Positions 22,733-35,910 are shown, counted from the stretch's first letter. The stretch is DNA of 64,000 nt from Pyrocephalus nanus (GCA_038380795.1 CM076261.1:93828418-93892417); one strand, 5' to 3'. Translations and numbers: made by a program. Notes: generated from the letters alone by a model not told the origin.

Positions 22733-23861
22733 ACCCAGCAGACCTGGGGTCACAGTCTTTGCCTGAGAAGACCATGACAAACTCCCAACCTGATATTTGC
22801 TATTTTTCATTAGTCATAACTGGACCTAAATTAGGATATTCTAGGTTGAACATGTCATTTACAATATTTAATAGTATTTTATTTGTATAGGTTCCATAGA
22901 TAAAGAGGAGATGAAGTCTCAGACTCGTTACTCTTCCTTCAGGCAAGCACTGATTGCATCAACTCACATCCTTTAATACCTCAGCATGAATTTCGTGGGC
23001 CTCATTATTAATACCACACCATTAGCATATTTTTTTGCATAGAAGGGAACACACACCCCAAATATTTTATCAATGTGCTTCAAAAATTTGGATTTACATC
23101 CACACTATTTTTTTCCCCACTCAGGTCTTGTTCCCCTCACCAGATACATGTCCTGTATGTGAGTTCACTCCTGGATTATTCTCTTTAGTAAATAATTTTC
23201 CCCCAAAAGAAGAGCTTACTCAGATTGTGGGAATAGGCAGCTCTAGGGACTTGTTCTTATGGGTATTATGGTAAAGGCTGCACCAGCTGTAGCTCACACA
23301 ACCTTGTACAATCCTCCAAAACTAACCCAACAAGATGCTGGACTCCCAAAGACCCAACAGTTGCCTTCACGCCCTGCTCAAAGGCAACACCTTAGAACTT
23401 CTTATGCCGTGCCATAATAATGTCTCTCTGGTGGGTTTTGACATTCTTTACACTATTTCAGGCACTTCAAGAAGGAAAAACACAAAAACTTTATCATTCT
23501 ACATTAGCACTAGAGGTTCTGTAACTACTTGAGGCTCAGAGAGGATACTTGTCTGCATGTCTAGGACTTATTTTATCAGGAGAGAAACCAAAACCTTGCA
23601 TTGAAAGGCCACATTTTACCACTAGTAAGCTCATCTGAACAGAATAAACTGTGAGAAATTGCTAATGCTGATGTTGGAGAGCACCTCTGCAAAAGATTCC
23701 TCTGCCATGCTCTGGGTGCTGCTTCTGCTACAGCAAAGAGTGAGCATGTCCAGCCCACAGAGACTTTGTGGTTGCAAGCAGTGACAGGCACAGAAAGAGC
23801 CTTGTGATCAGGACACCTGAATGTCCCGGGAAGACCCAGAAACCCTGGATCTGAATGTTGG

Positions 23862-23876
23862 AGCACCATCTAGTGA
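23862..23876 (-). promoter_or_regulatory. CTCF-like motif
   Basis: The reverse complement reads 'tcactagatggtgct', fitting 13 of 15 positions of CCASYAGRKGGCRSY. Found by eye. Confidence 0.25.
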
Positions 23877-24119
23877 ACACAGGAGCTCACCTTTATTCTG
23901 TCTTGGTCTGTCACTCAACAGAAGAAAAAGTTGTGTCTGGAAAGGTCAGCATATTCATGTTCTGTGCTGACTGCCATGCTTACACTACCTTTTTGCAAGT
24001 TGTAAATATTCAACAAGAAGAGATTGTCCTCAGGCTGATTCTTCTGGATGCTGGAACCTCTTAAAGAAATCCTCTCTGCTCTACAGAAAATATTTAAGAA
24101 GGTTGTCTACATTCTGATG

Positions 24120-24134
24120 TCAGCTGGTGGCAAT
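24120..24134 (+). promoter_or_regulatory. weak CTCF-like motif
   Basis: 'tcagctggtggcaat' fits 12 of 15 positions of the CTCF core. It faces away from the motif about 250 bp to the left. Confidence 0.2.
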
Positions 24135-24364
24135 AGAGAGGCCTCTGGAAGAAAACTGGTGGCACTCTAATACTGTTTGCAGAAACTAATGTATAAATGC
24201 CAAAAGAGTGCTCCCTTAGAGAAGGGAGATCTTTCTGCTCATGAAGAATTTTTTTGTAACTCTTAGATGACCAGAGTCTGCAATTTCCTGAGGAGTGCTG
24301 ATCCGCAGGGTTTTCTCCTCTTTCCCCCCATACCTTAGAGATATAGAACTTAATTCCTTATTCT

Positions 24365-24480
24365 ATTTAGGTTGGCAAGGACCTCTGGAGGTGAATTAGG
24401 TTAATGGCTTCTCAAAATGTGAGAAATTTTGGATTTATAACACTACCTTGATGGGGATTTACCTTGTCAAACTTCTAAAA
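24365..24480 (-). mobile_element. CR1: possible old CR1 3' end
   Basis: 'ctatttaggttggcaaggac' then 'ctctggaggtgaatt' resembles the reverse complement of a CR1 3' terminus. Similarity fades within about 40 bp, so the call is weak. Confidence 0.4.
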
Positions 24481-25650
24481 ATTCCTCCAAGCCAGTCTGT
24501 GACTCAAGGAAAGTATCAAGAAGTTGAGCTTTACAAAGCTCTTCCAAAATATACAGATCCTGACATCCTAATAATGCATTCCTGTGGCAGGACTTTCCAC
24601 CCAGCTCACAGAAGCCAGTAGGTTATGATGAGGAGGTCACCAGAGTTAATCAGGAGAGCAAAGTTGAAAAACAGCCGTAGAGGGTTTTTCTAAAGGAGCC
24701 TTTTCCTCACAATTAATTTATGAATACCTTGTCCTCTCCTACACAAACATCTTAATAAAAGGTGACAACATTGCACCTAAAGCAGTGGAGCAAGACGTAG
24801 GGCAGGTGGCTTGTTTGGAAGAAAATAGGGAGCAACTGAGTAGCAGAAAGTCGAGCTTTGCAACCTATCCCAAAACATGAGGATGGGAAAATGTTTGTGC
24901 AGAAAAACGTGGCTCAGCTACTGTGGGAGGTAAAGAACATCAGAAATTCTCAAGATGATGAGGAAAGAACTCTAGTGCAAGGAATGGGGTTCGTCTATTA
25001 CTTCAGGGTTGAGATTCACCTTAATGAAGGTACTGATAGCACAGACTTGAACAGCTCACCTTGGGCTCCCTTGATAGTCAATAAGAGTGTGATGAGTAGA
25101 GCAAATGGAGTTTATGATGTGATTTGTGTCACCTCACAGACACATTTAGACTTGGTTAGTTGAAGCCTAAGTAACACAGATCCTGCCACCAAGAACCATA
25201 GTGGGTAACTTGACATCCCAGAGACTGATACTTGTATTGTGAACTGATAAATTGCTTTCATTAGATGAATAATATTTAATATAGGCTACCACTGGGTAGA
25301 ATATAAAAAAATACCGTGGTCTATATATAAGCTGTGCTTCCTTTCTGCACTTGACAAAATTTTTGGAACCACACATTTTGCAGAATATTTTTCTAGTCTT
25401 CTTTCATTAAATAAGCCCTTTTTGACCAACTGCTGATGACTTCTCTCTTGTTCATTGACCAGATTTCTCCGAATCTTAAGGGTTTTTTGGATTCCTTTAC
25501 TGCTCTCATCATAACCTCCCAAGCTCTTTGCAGCTCAGCCTGGCTCATTCTTCTCTCTCCTTGTCTCATGTCTTCTTCCCATTGTCTGTCTTGTGAGTTC
25601 AGGTCATGCTGTGTCAACCTTTGCCTTTATTTTTTTACACTCCTCCATCA

Positions 25651-26062
25651 GAGAATGACAGAATGGTTTGGGTTGGAAGGAACCTTAAAGAACATCTCAT
25701 TTCAGCCCCACTGCCATGAGGAGGGACACCTTCCACTAGACCAGGTTGCGCAGAGCCTCATCCAGCCTGGACTTGAACACTTCCAGGGATGGGGCAACCA
25801 CAGCTTCTCTGTAGAACCACACTTGTTCCAGGGCCCAACCACCCTCACAGAAATATCCATGTCAGTGTGAAGCCATTCCCCTTTGTCCTGTCCCTCCAGG
25901 CCCCTGTAAATAGTCTCTCTCCATCTTTCTTGTAGGATCCTGTAGGTACTGGAAGGCTGCAATAAAGTCAACCCTAAACCATCTCTTCTCCAGGCTGAAC
26001 AATCCCAATTCTTTCAACCTTTCCTCATAGGAGAGATGGCATCCCAGTCCCTCTGGGTCATC
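25651..26062 (-). mobile_element. CR1: CR1 LINE, about 410 bp, with decayed ORF2 C-terminus
   Basis: The + strand starts 'gacagaatggtttgggttgg', continues 'acttccagggatggggcaac', 'ttgtcctgtccctccaggcc' and ends near 'ctttcctcataggagagatg'. On -, the inner part still reads 'LSYEERLKELGLFSLEKRWF', the conserved CR1 ORF2 C-terminal motif. It is 5'-truncated just past this point. Confidence 0.95.
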
Positions 26063-27619
26063 CTGAATAACTTCTTTTCCATTTGATTTCATGACAGAGC
26101 TTCTAATCCCAAACTCCTTGTCAGCAAAGAGTCTCAGACTACCACTGATGGGTGCAACTAAATACAACCCAGGGATTTCCATTAGCCATTCCAAGTCATC
26201 ATAAACACACTAGTTTTATTCATAGTTCTGAGGTCTTCATGGCATTGTTGTCCAGATGACTCATGGGATAAACAGGGCCATATTTTAAGCTCCTTGACAG
26301 CTCTAAAGAATCTGAAATCTAATTAGAGGACAGTGAGTTACCAGCAATTTGGGTTGATGCTGACAACATGTGACAGTAAAGAGATGGTTTTGATTGACCT
26401 GATAGAGAAGAGAGGGTCTCTTTTATATATATTATGAAAATGCTACCAGTAAAATGAGAAGGAATAGGAAGAGAGACCTCCCTAATGTCCCAGTTTATAG
26501 CAATTCAGAGAGACACACTTATGAGTCACATTTATTGGAGTGGGGTGGAAAGCAGCGGCATTTCCTGTGCCATTTGTGTATTTTCAGCTCTCCTCCACAA
26601 TACTTAAGTTTTCTGCCTGAATAAATCATTTTGGAAGTCCCAACAGCAGGAGAGTGATGAATGGGAAGGCAGAAGGAGAGTGAAAATGAGCTAATCTCCC
26701 CAACACATTAGAATAATAATTCTTTGTCAGGTCTAACATTCAATGAAAAATGACTCTTGCTAACGCATTAGTCTGGAGAGGAGGTTTTGATAATGCAGTA
26801 GTGGAAAGCAAAGTTTCATCTCTGAATTGAAGGAAAGTGGGGGGAATTAGAGGATCACTCAGAATAATTCAGATGCAATGAAATACAGTTCATGGCAAGA
26901 GCTAACACAATAGCCCCAATCAAATCTGATTTAGGCACAGTTAGAAGCAGTGCTCTAATTACCGGCAATTGATTTAAAGAAAGAGTTTCCTGCAAATCTG
27001 TAAGAGTGAAAAAAAGGGGATTTATTTGATTTTTTTTTTCTTTTACAATGAAAACCGTGCTTTTCTAATGGTTTCTAGGTTCCAAGGAAGAGAACTAATA
27101 GTTCAACTGGGAAGTTTTTACAGAATAAATCAAAGATATTCTGCCGTCAGCAAACCATCAGGCATGGAAATACATTTCCTAGAAAGTGGCTTGGGATTGT
27201 ATGTGAACAAATGTGTCCTCAAATGCCAAATCAGTGCTACAAAGAAGATAAATGGGGTACTCAGACTGTTTTTATCTACTTTGGAGTTCTTTTTTTCTAG
27301 GTAGCACAAATTCATGAAACCAGGTTAGGTGTTGAGACCACTTCCCTGAGGCTCAGTGGCTTAAGTCTGGAGGTTGTCATTGCTGACAAAAAATGCCCTG
27401 AGTTGCAGGAATTCCTCCAGGAAATATAAAATATCTACAGGGAGACAGGCAAGGAAATTGGAGGTCTAATTGTCCCCTGGTGTAGATAGTTTAAACAAAC
27501 ATGTCTGCCTCAATTTATGGGAACCAAGCTGATGCTGCTGCATGTTCTCACTGTGAAGGAAACAGTGTGTCTTCCAGAAAGGGATCAAGTAGCAGAGATG
27601 TGACACTTTCACCTCCATT
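26063..27619. other. unique DNA, no recognised gene
   Basis: About 26690-27000 is repeat-free, with ATTAGA, TAATTA and CAATTGATTTA-type motifs, and looks like possible conserved non-coding DNA. The rest is unrecognised. Confidence 0.45.
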
Positions 27620-28210
27620 CTGAATCAGAAACAGTGTGGCCAGCAGGACCAGGGCAGTTATTGTCCCCCTGTCAACGCTGGTGAGGCCACACTTCAAGTT
27701 CTGGATTCAATTTGGGGCTCCTCATGATAAGAAAGACATGGAGGTGCTGGAGTGTGTCCAGAGAAGGGAACAGAGCTGGGGAAGGGTCTGGAGCACAAGT
27801 CTGAGGAGGAGAAGCTGAGTAGACCAGGAGGGCTCAGACTGGAGAAAAGGAGGCTCAGGGATGACTTTATTGCTCTCTACAACTGCCTGAAGGGAGGGTT
27901 TAACCAGGTGTGTGTCACTCTCTTCTCCCGGGTAACAAATGTCAGGATGAGAGGAAATAACCTCGAGTTGCACCAGGGGAGTTTTGGATCAGATATCAGG
28001 AAATTCTTTTTTATTGAAATGGTGATCAAGCACTGGAACAGGCTTCCCAGGGGAGTGGTGGAATCACCATCCCTGGAAGTGTTCAAATAAATGCAGATGT
28101 GGTGCTGAGGGACATGGTTCATTGGTGGCCCAGCAAGTGCTGGGTTAATGGTTGGGCTCAGTGATCTGAGAGGTCTTTTCCAAACTTATTTATTCTATTA
28201 TTCCACAGTT
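27620..28210 (+). mobile_element. CR1: CR1 LINE, about 590 bp, with long ORF2 remnant
   Basis: Starts at 'gaatcagaaacagtgtggcc' and runs through 'aacgctggtgaggccacact' to 'gggttaatggttgggctcag' and a decayed tail ('ttattctattattcc'). Codons 27752-28090 are open on + and keep ORF2 C-terminal signatures: [25 protein letters not shown], then KHWNRLPRGVVESPSLEVFK. This is the best preserved C-terminus in the window, though upstream frames are broken. Confidence 0.96.
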
Positions 28211-28744
28211 CAGTCACAAATCACCTAAAGACACAACATCTGTATTGTTGATGCCTAGAGATAAATTCTGCCCTTTGCAACCTTGTCTCTAGATGCATTC
28301 AAACTTCAGAACACTCAGCAACCTATTGAAGTAACTCTTGTTTTTAACCCTAAACCTGGCAGGAGCTGATGTGAATGTCCTGAAAGTACTTTGGGCATTG
28401 AAGCAGAAATTTTATATACTTGTAGCGTTAGCTGACTTGAGCTGTGATAACCCAATAGTGCTTTTACCGAGGTGTGAAAAGGTGAGAGGGTGTGTCCTGT
28501 GTATATAAGATCATGGTAATAACAGGATGGTCTTCAGGATGTGTCTCCCTGAACTCTGTTTTCACTGTCATTATAAACTGTAGGAATGTTGATGATTTCA
28601 TCCTTGGGAAAGGCACCTTTTGCTCATCAGCCTTCATTCCAGATTGGCCAAGTTTTTTGTCATTGAAGTAATAACAGACAATCTACACTCAAACAGTTGC
28701 TTTGTCAAAGTGCCCCCTCCCAATAATCCAACTGCCAGAAGTCA

Positions 28745-28759
28745 CACACAGATGGCACC
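28745..28759 (+). promoter_or_regulatory. weak CTCF-like motif
   Basis: 'cacacagatggcacc' fits 12 of 15 positions of CCASYAGRKGGCRSY; the left part is poor. Confidence 0.2.
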
Positions 28760-29353
28760 ACCTCAAGGCTTACATTAACCATAAGTGTTTCCTTTTAAGT
28801 GAGCAGGAAGGTAGGAAGAAGGGTTGGGCACCTCGACTTTGAGCACAAGATGAAGTAAAGATCAAGATAATTCCTAAATTGTTCTAATCTCATGCCTCAG
28901 TGCTTTAAAGGAGCCCTTTAGAGTCAATTTACTCTTTGATCATTGACTAAAATCTAATAACTGTGGCAGCAAATGAGGTGTGAAATGCTGTCAAAATCAC
29001 TTCAACAATACCTGTGTGGTACTAAACATTTTCATCTCTGTGGTGAGTCTGTAAAAATAGCCACAGTTTATCAACTGATGTCTTTAGAAATCAACATGAT
29101 TTTGCATTGAAAAATACTTGCATTGTCCACAATGCATTTTATTTGGAGTCCAAATCAAGGGAAACTCCCACACTGGTGGATATCAATATTCATTGTTGCC
29201 CTCCAGAATATTATAAATGGTCTCTGATGGAACAGTTACAAAATTTTGTACATGTAGTATTCTTCTTACTTACAAACTTACAGAGAGATTTTAAAAGTTG
29301 ATATTAATAGGTCAGAATTTTTGCTTTATTTTTCATCTCAAGTCAATATTTAA

Positions 29354-29397
29354 GTGTGGTTTTTTGTTTTTTTTTGGGGTTTTTTGGTTTTCTTCCA
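29354..29397. repeat. G/T-rich simple repeat
   Basis: 'gtggttttttg', T9, G4, 'ttttttggttttc'. Same class as 20923-20987 and 36027-36092. Confidence 0.85.
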
Positions 29398-30674
29398 AGG
29401 TAATGGAGCGCAAGAAGCAAATTCCAAAAGTCAGCTCCAAGTTTCACTCTATAGCTGGAATTATCTCTTGGGGCTGCAGCAAACAATATGTGTATCAGCT
29501 TGGATGCAGCATGGAGAGAAGATTGATTTTTGTGTTCAGGAGTCCTGCATTCTTTGATCAGCTCTTGCCTCAAATTTAATGTGTGACTTAGTGCATTCTC
29601 TGATATATTCAGTCTTCAAAATCCCTGCAACCTGAGGAATGACACTGTCTGACAATGTTCTTTTGTGCGTGAATTGGATGATACGTGTAAATACAGGTGG
29701 TTGCAGGCTTTCAAACAGGTAGTGCCTCAAATTTAAAATTTTCATAAAAGTCCCTCAAGTTTAAAATTGCCTTTTTTTTATTATTAAAAGCAAAATCATA
29801 CTTTTATTTTCTTTTCCACTGAACTGAAATACTCTCTTCTTTCTGAAGAACCAAAATAAAATATGGTTGAAAATTTACTTCCTTTTCCACTCTTTTCTTC
29901 ATTTTATATTTCTCCTTCTTTTATACAGGTCATTAATACTTTATACCTCTTTCTGAATTACTATGAGATCTTTGAATGTGAGGCACAATGTAAGCATGAA
30001 GTAGCAGCTCATGTATATCACAATTACAGTCCCAGGCAGAACTCAATAAGCAGAGGGCATATCTGATAATGTCTCATATTCTGTCAGAATAAGGAAAAAG
30101 TACACAATAAAAAAGCTTAGAGGTGACCCACAGGGAAAGTAATAACTTCTAACAAATCTGGCATTTGTTCCCAGTAGAAAAATAATGAAGGGAAGGGAAA
30201 GATGAAGAGAAATTAAAGGAAAAAGTTATGTCTTGTAAAATATTTAGAGAGACAAGTTCAATTGATAGTGAAGACAGGGGCATTTTAAAGGACCAGAATT
30301 GTTCTCTTAGTCTTCGGTTTCTATTCAGATAAAAAAAAGGAATTACAGGATGTGCCAAAGCCTTATTTCTCCCTCTTTGTCAGCAAAGACAACAGAAGTT
30401 TTGTGATTGAAACACAGCTATTTTTTTTCCTCTTCTTTAGGTCACCTCCATACCTGAATGAATTTAAATGGCAGTGTTTGTCAAAGGCTGAACAATGCAT
30501 TTCTTTTTGAATTGAACATGATCAAATGCGTTTATTCTCAATGTCCAAACAGACACAACTGCCACCACACCCTGCCCTGTCCCACTGACATCATCCTGGG
30601 TGATGATAGATCTGGCTGCCTTAAGGAATGGCAGTGGCAAAGTTGGGTCAAACCTCCTGTTGATTTGTACAGCT

Positions 30675-30730
30675 GTTATTATTGCTGTTGTTGTTATTAT
30701 TATTATTATTATAATTATTTTTATTACTAT
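30675..30730. repeat. (TTA)n microsatellite with TTG variants
   Basis: 'gttattattgctgttgttg' leads into about six TTA units, then imperfect 'ataattatttttattac'. A trinucleotide microsatellite. Confidence 0.9.
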
Positions 30731-31225
30731 CCTGGAGGAAGGTGTGTTGAGATAAGCTCCCTGTCATGCTGATGTTGCTGATATTGCCCTCTGCACCCCC
30801 AGCAGCCCAGGACAAGGTGGCTGTGACACTGCTGTGACACTGCTGGGCAGGCCAGCTGCTCATTTTCTGGTCTCTATTCTACCCCATGAAGCTCTACCAG
30901 CGCTCACCCCGTTTTGTCATTGCTGCTCTTATATCACCTCGAAATGGGGCTTTGGTGTTTTTCCATCCCTGTTATTGGTGCATTTTGAGATGGATTCAGC
31001 TCATGCTTTGCTTTTGAGCAGCTGGTGAGTCTATTCTGTAGAGCAGTGGGGAGAAAAGACCCTTTAGGTCAGGTTGTGTCTTCCTGTCACCTCCCTATTG
31101 CTCTCAAGAGCAGGTCTTCTCCTGTTTCACTGTCCCAAGTTACACTGCCACTGCTTCTCCAGTGAAGATGCTTTATGGTCTTCAGATCCCTATCAGGAGC
31201 AATTCCCAAAATTTAGGTGACATTT

Positions 31226-31330
31226 TCTCTGTTCTAGATTCTTATTTCTAATTATTTCCACTCCCATTTCTATTTTTATTTTTACTTCTATTCTTATTCT
31301 TATTTCTGATGCACAATTTTTTTTTTTAAT
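31226..31330. repeat. T-rich low-complexity block
   Basis: Degenerate 'ttcttat'/'ttctatt' units followed by T11 at 31317-31327. Confidence 0.7.
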
Positions 31331-32770
31331 ACAGCCAAAATACTTTGTGTCTGTCTCTGGTGTATTGCCCTTTGATCTGAGTTGTTCTCAGTGATTAATC
31401 CATTACACACACACAGGCTGTGATCTTGTTAAGCAGTTGAGCTATTGTTTACATGTGAGAATGTGAATAGTTGCCAGATCTTGGAACGTGGGTGCAGTTT
31501 CTTACAAGCCTCTGTAAATACATATTGCAAGGTGAGAACTACTTATTAATTCTTTTCTCAAAAAGATAACCTCTGTTGTTTTCTGATTACTTTCCTTTCT
31601 TTAATTTTTTTTTCTAAACTCCCTTTTTTTTGATCTTTTTATTTATTTTCTTTTGCAGGCAGAGATATTTGCCTCTAACCAAGAAACTCTTTCCTTTCTT
31701 TTGCAATCTGTTCAAAAGTTCATAAAATTGTCCTTTCCTGTGGCAGACCAAAATTTGAGCTCGTTCTAATGATGGAAATAAGATCTACTAACACTATCTG
31801 ACTGTTACATGACTCTTATTTTTGTTGCTACCCTGGGGGCGCATAAACTCCCACATCTGCTCTTTGCTTTCCCTTCTTAATGCTCTGAATTCCTCGGATG
31901 GTTCATCTGTCGTGATGAAAACTGCATGTTCACCTCCTGTATATCCACTGATCAACACAATTGTCCTGTTTGCTCTTCTTTCTCTTCCTCACAAAGCAAA
32001 ATAGAAAGTAAATAAAGGAGAAATCACAGAAATTTGTCCATTATTCAGTAAGTGCCTCCTCATAACCTGACACACAGGGCACTTGCCAGTGTGAATCTAT
32101 TTTTGACTATAAGGTGATAGTGAGACACTTTATTAAGCAGGAAATATGAGTGCTCATCACGCTTCTCTCACGCATGGACATACAGCCAGACAATCCCCTG
32201 TCTCTGAATAATTCATACCTCTCTCCAAGAGACATTCAGTCACCCAGCCATGCATTACTGGCCACTGTTCGCATTTGTCATGTGATGGTTGGTCTCTTTC
32301 TGAAGGTCTCCTCAAGAAAACCACCGGCCATTGCAGTGTCTGACTTTATTAGGATCTTATTTTTACTTTACCTGTGTGCAGCACTCTGGGTTTGCTTCAA
32401 AAAGCCTTGCTGGAGGTAAAACGTCCCACAACCTGTTGGGTGACTGAGCTCATTTTTCTACCACGACTGTGCTTCTGTAAACCTGTTCAGCTCATCAGAG
32501 CGTGTGGCAAGGAGCTGGGATGGATTTTAGTTACTTGGGAATGTAATTATTTTGTCTTGCCAGTTTCTCTAGCAAGGGTTGCCTCCTCTCTTCTGAGATT
32601 AACTCTTGAAATAGAATGTCTGCTGTTACAGGTTGAGAATTATTGCCTGCAGAGTTAGGGATGTTGCTTCAGAGGAGCTGTGGAAGGGTTAACACAGTGC
32701 CAGGAAAAGGGGTTGACACTGCTAAGTGTGAGGATTAATAATTTAAATTATATTACTGATAGTTTAACAA

Positions 32771-33114
32771 ACTTGTTCAGTTTGGATAAGAGAAGGCTGA
32801 GATGTGACCTCATCCCAATCTACATCTTCCTCAGATGGGGCAGTGGAGCTGATCTTCTCTCTCTGGTGAGCAGCAAGAGGACACGGGGAATTGTTATGAA
32901 GCAGCAGCAGGGGAAGGTCAGTTTGGACATTAGGGAAAGGTGAAGAGGGTCAGTCACTGGAACAGACTCCTCAGTAAAGTGGTTATGGCATTAAGAAGCT
33001 TTTGGATGATGCTCTCATTCCTATGGATTAGTTTTAGGTATCCTGTGAGGTGAAGGAAGTTGGACTCACTGATCCTTGTAGGTCCCTTCCAACTTGAGAT
33101 ATTCCATGACTGTG
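32771..33114 (+). mobile_element. CR1: CR1 LINE 3' end ('capped' type), diverged
   Basis: Starts 'cttgttcagtttggataaga', then 'gaaggctgagatgtgacctc', 'atctacatcttcctcagatg', 'gtcactggaacagactcctc', and 'ggtcccttccaacttgagat' before a decayed tail. On + the ORF2 C-terminal 'LFSLDKRRLRCDLIPIYIFL' is still readable. A short deletion removes part of the 'capped' block. Confidence 0.92.
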
Positions 33115-35747
33115 TTATTGTTATCTTCTCTGCACATAAGCACTTTACCCACATTTTTATTATCTTCTTTATAACTATAAATAATAATGATGATGCCTGA
33201 GTTAGACTGTTTAGATGTGAACTATACTAATAATAAATTCTTGGGTTTACTTAACGTATATGTGAGGTGTGCTTCCCCTCTGCCCATAAACAAAATTTTG
33301 AACATAACAACCATGTTTGCTCCTTCAGACTTGCATATGATGTCATAACTTCCAGGTGACACCTGTAGATATGCAGATAGTTTGGGTTTGGGCTATAAAG
33401 CATCCTGGGGACAACACTACAGACCTCTTGCACTGCTTGGTATTTAGCAAAATATTCATGTAGAGAATAGAGGAGGGGTTTGATGCCATCACAGAAGTCT
33501 CTGTTCCTACATGGGTGTTTTAATTTTAAGCAGGGGAGAAGTTTTGAGAAGGATCTCACAATAATTCTCATGTTTTGTACTTTTGTTTCTGTTGTCACAG
33601 AGCTTGGCAGACACCAAACTCAACTCCATTCCGTAGAAATTAGAAGTCTGAGCCTCACCCAAACCAATCAAACAGTAAGTGGGCATTTAGACCACACCAC
33701 TGGGTTAGATTCAGTATTAAATGAAAAACCTGAGTTGTCTATAATATAAATACATGGTCTTTAGAATATCCACTACTGCTGCTCTGAATAATTTCCCAAA
33801 GTAGAAACAGCCTTTATTTGTGAGGAAAACTGTGATCTGGGAATCAGAATTCAATGGCCTGAGCTGGGACAAGGAAAATTTCCCAGTGAGTCAGGCTGCA
33901 AAGTGGCATTTGGGGCACCTCTCACCAGCACATTGAGGTTGTGCTGATTCTGGAACCACTGGAGGAAGTGGTGTGTCTTCCAAACCTTAAGCCATGCCTG
34001 ATGCCTCTCCATGTTCCCATAAAGCTGAATAATTTGAAAGTAACACAGGGTGCTACTTATGAAATCTGAGCTCGAAAAACAAAAACAACCAGGTTTCTGA
34101 GATCACTTTCAAGGGCTTCCAAAACAGTGTCTGCACTGCAGCACTTTGCAGACGAGTGGTGTATTCCCCATGTAAACTTTCTCATGAAAATATTCTATCA
34201 AATACTGTCTCTTTGACCTCAGTCTTACCTGAAAGGATTTTTAAGTTGGAGTATTTTGGAAGGGGAAAATATCACTGTTACAACCTCAGAGATCTAAATT
34301 ACTATTTTGCCATGGGGATAAAGAACAGAGGAACTATTTTTAAAGATACAATGGAAGTAGGATGCAAACACTGTTGTTTTGCCAGTAATACTCAATCATT
34401 TTCAGCAAATGCTTAAAAAAAAGAAGAGATTTCTCTGCAATAGAAAGTAAGAGAAACAAAAACGCCATAAAGCTTAATTTAATTTTCAACATTTTAAGGA
34501 TAGAAAAAAGAAACAATGAAGTGGCAAAATCATGTTAATTCCATAAAATTCAGTGGTAATAATCAGGCCACACACATTTGGACCCCAGAAAATGGTGCAC
34601 AAACATCTACCCTGCATATGCAATTGGGCACAACATCTTTATTTTCCCAGCTAAGGGCTGGCAGTGCTTATACATGTTGAACCCCAAACCGCGTTAGGAC
34701 ATGTTGTTATTTTGTATAATGTAGCTTGCAAAATGCCTTGAAACTTCCTTTATCAAGGGTAGTTTATAAACATTTCATAATCTCTCCACTCAGCAGCAAT
34801 GGTTAAGTAATAAATGTTATATTTGTTATGTTCATCTTGTAATGTGAAATATTAATGCTCTTTTTTTTTTTTTCATCCACGGATAAAAACATTTGCTTAC
34901 AAATATTTTTCGGGCTTTATATTCCAGAAGCTTTTGAGTACACTTGTCAAAGTGGCCAAGAAATCTATTTGCTACAATTGTGTTTGCATTAGATGCCAGT
35001 CAAATTCTCTTAATCCAGCTAAATTGTTGTATGAATAGAGAATGGGAGGTTAAATTGTTGATACAGAGGAGCAAAGCAGAAGACATTAAATATTTAATGC
35101 ACTGGCAGAAGGACTTTGGTAACATTTCCTTTATTGAACAAACAGGCTGGCTCACCCCATGTGTAATCAAACACACAATTATTTCTGGAAAATCTGTTGC
35201 AAACTTCCAAATAGCTGCATAGCTGTGGGAAAGAGCTATTTGGGAGGTCTTGGGCTGCATGTGTCTTCATACTCATGTCTGGAAGAAAGCCACGTGCTCA
35301 TGAAGATTATGATGATCAAAGAGACTTCTTAAACACTCTCCATAGTCCAACTTCCACGAACTGACATTTTCCCTTCAGGTTTCTGGTCACACCAGATGTG
35401 ATGGGCACGTTGGGAGATCAGGACCCCACATTTCTACCAGGTGAGCTCACTTAGGGGCTCCTGAATTCCACCCTTCTGAGACTCCACATGGCCCGAGGAA
35501 CCTCGAGCGTGTTCAAGACTGAAAAACTTTGCATGACACAACATTGTTCAAGCCCTGTGGCAGCAACTACCCATTGATATTAGAAGCAAAATAATGAATT
35601 AATGGTCTGATCTGCTACACAGGCTCAGAATACAAATATTCCCCTTGCCTGATGTTTTAACATCTTGTCATTAAAACAGGGATACATGATCTCGTGGGAA
35701 TTGTAATACAGCTGCCCCATATTCTCATTTCCCCCTGACTGAGTAAT

Positions 35748-35910
35748 ATATAATGATATAATATTTATATATATATATATAAATAATATATGTGTTATAT
35801 ATATTATAGAATTGTGTGTATATATAGTGACTATATACTGAATATATATATAATGAATATATATATACATATAATGAATATATATATATATATAATGAAA
35901 ATATATAATG
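35748..35910. repeat. TATA-rich block with degenerate tandem unit
   Basis: Begins as (TA)n, passes through 'tatgtgttatatatatta', then repeats a roughly 20-24-bp unit built on 'tatataatgaatatatata' about three times. Self-complementary over most of its length. Confidence 0.85.

Larger units (their letters stand above)
22733..25650. other. unique DNA with two CTCF-like motifs
   Basis: No gene recognised. Includes the doubtful old CR1 at 24365-24480 and the motifs at 23862 and 24120. An open stretch at 24858-25163 (101 codons) has no recognisable similarity. Confidence 0.5.
28211..32770. other. unique DNA with simple repeats
   Basis: No gene recognised over 4.5 kb. Holds a CTCF-like site (28745), G/T-rich tract (29354-29397), TTA repeat (30675-30730) and T-rich low-complexity blocks (about 31226-31330 and 31590-31660). 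Confidence 0.5.

Noticed and set aside
24858..25163. 101-codon open frame on +
   Set aside because: No similarity recognised, no acceptor before it, and a possible donor inside cannot be supported.
33601..33675. Exon-like segment with 'tgtcacag' before and 'gtaagt' after
   Set aside because: Two of three frames have stops, there is no CpG or composition shift, and such pairs are common by chance in 64 kb.
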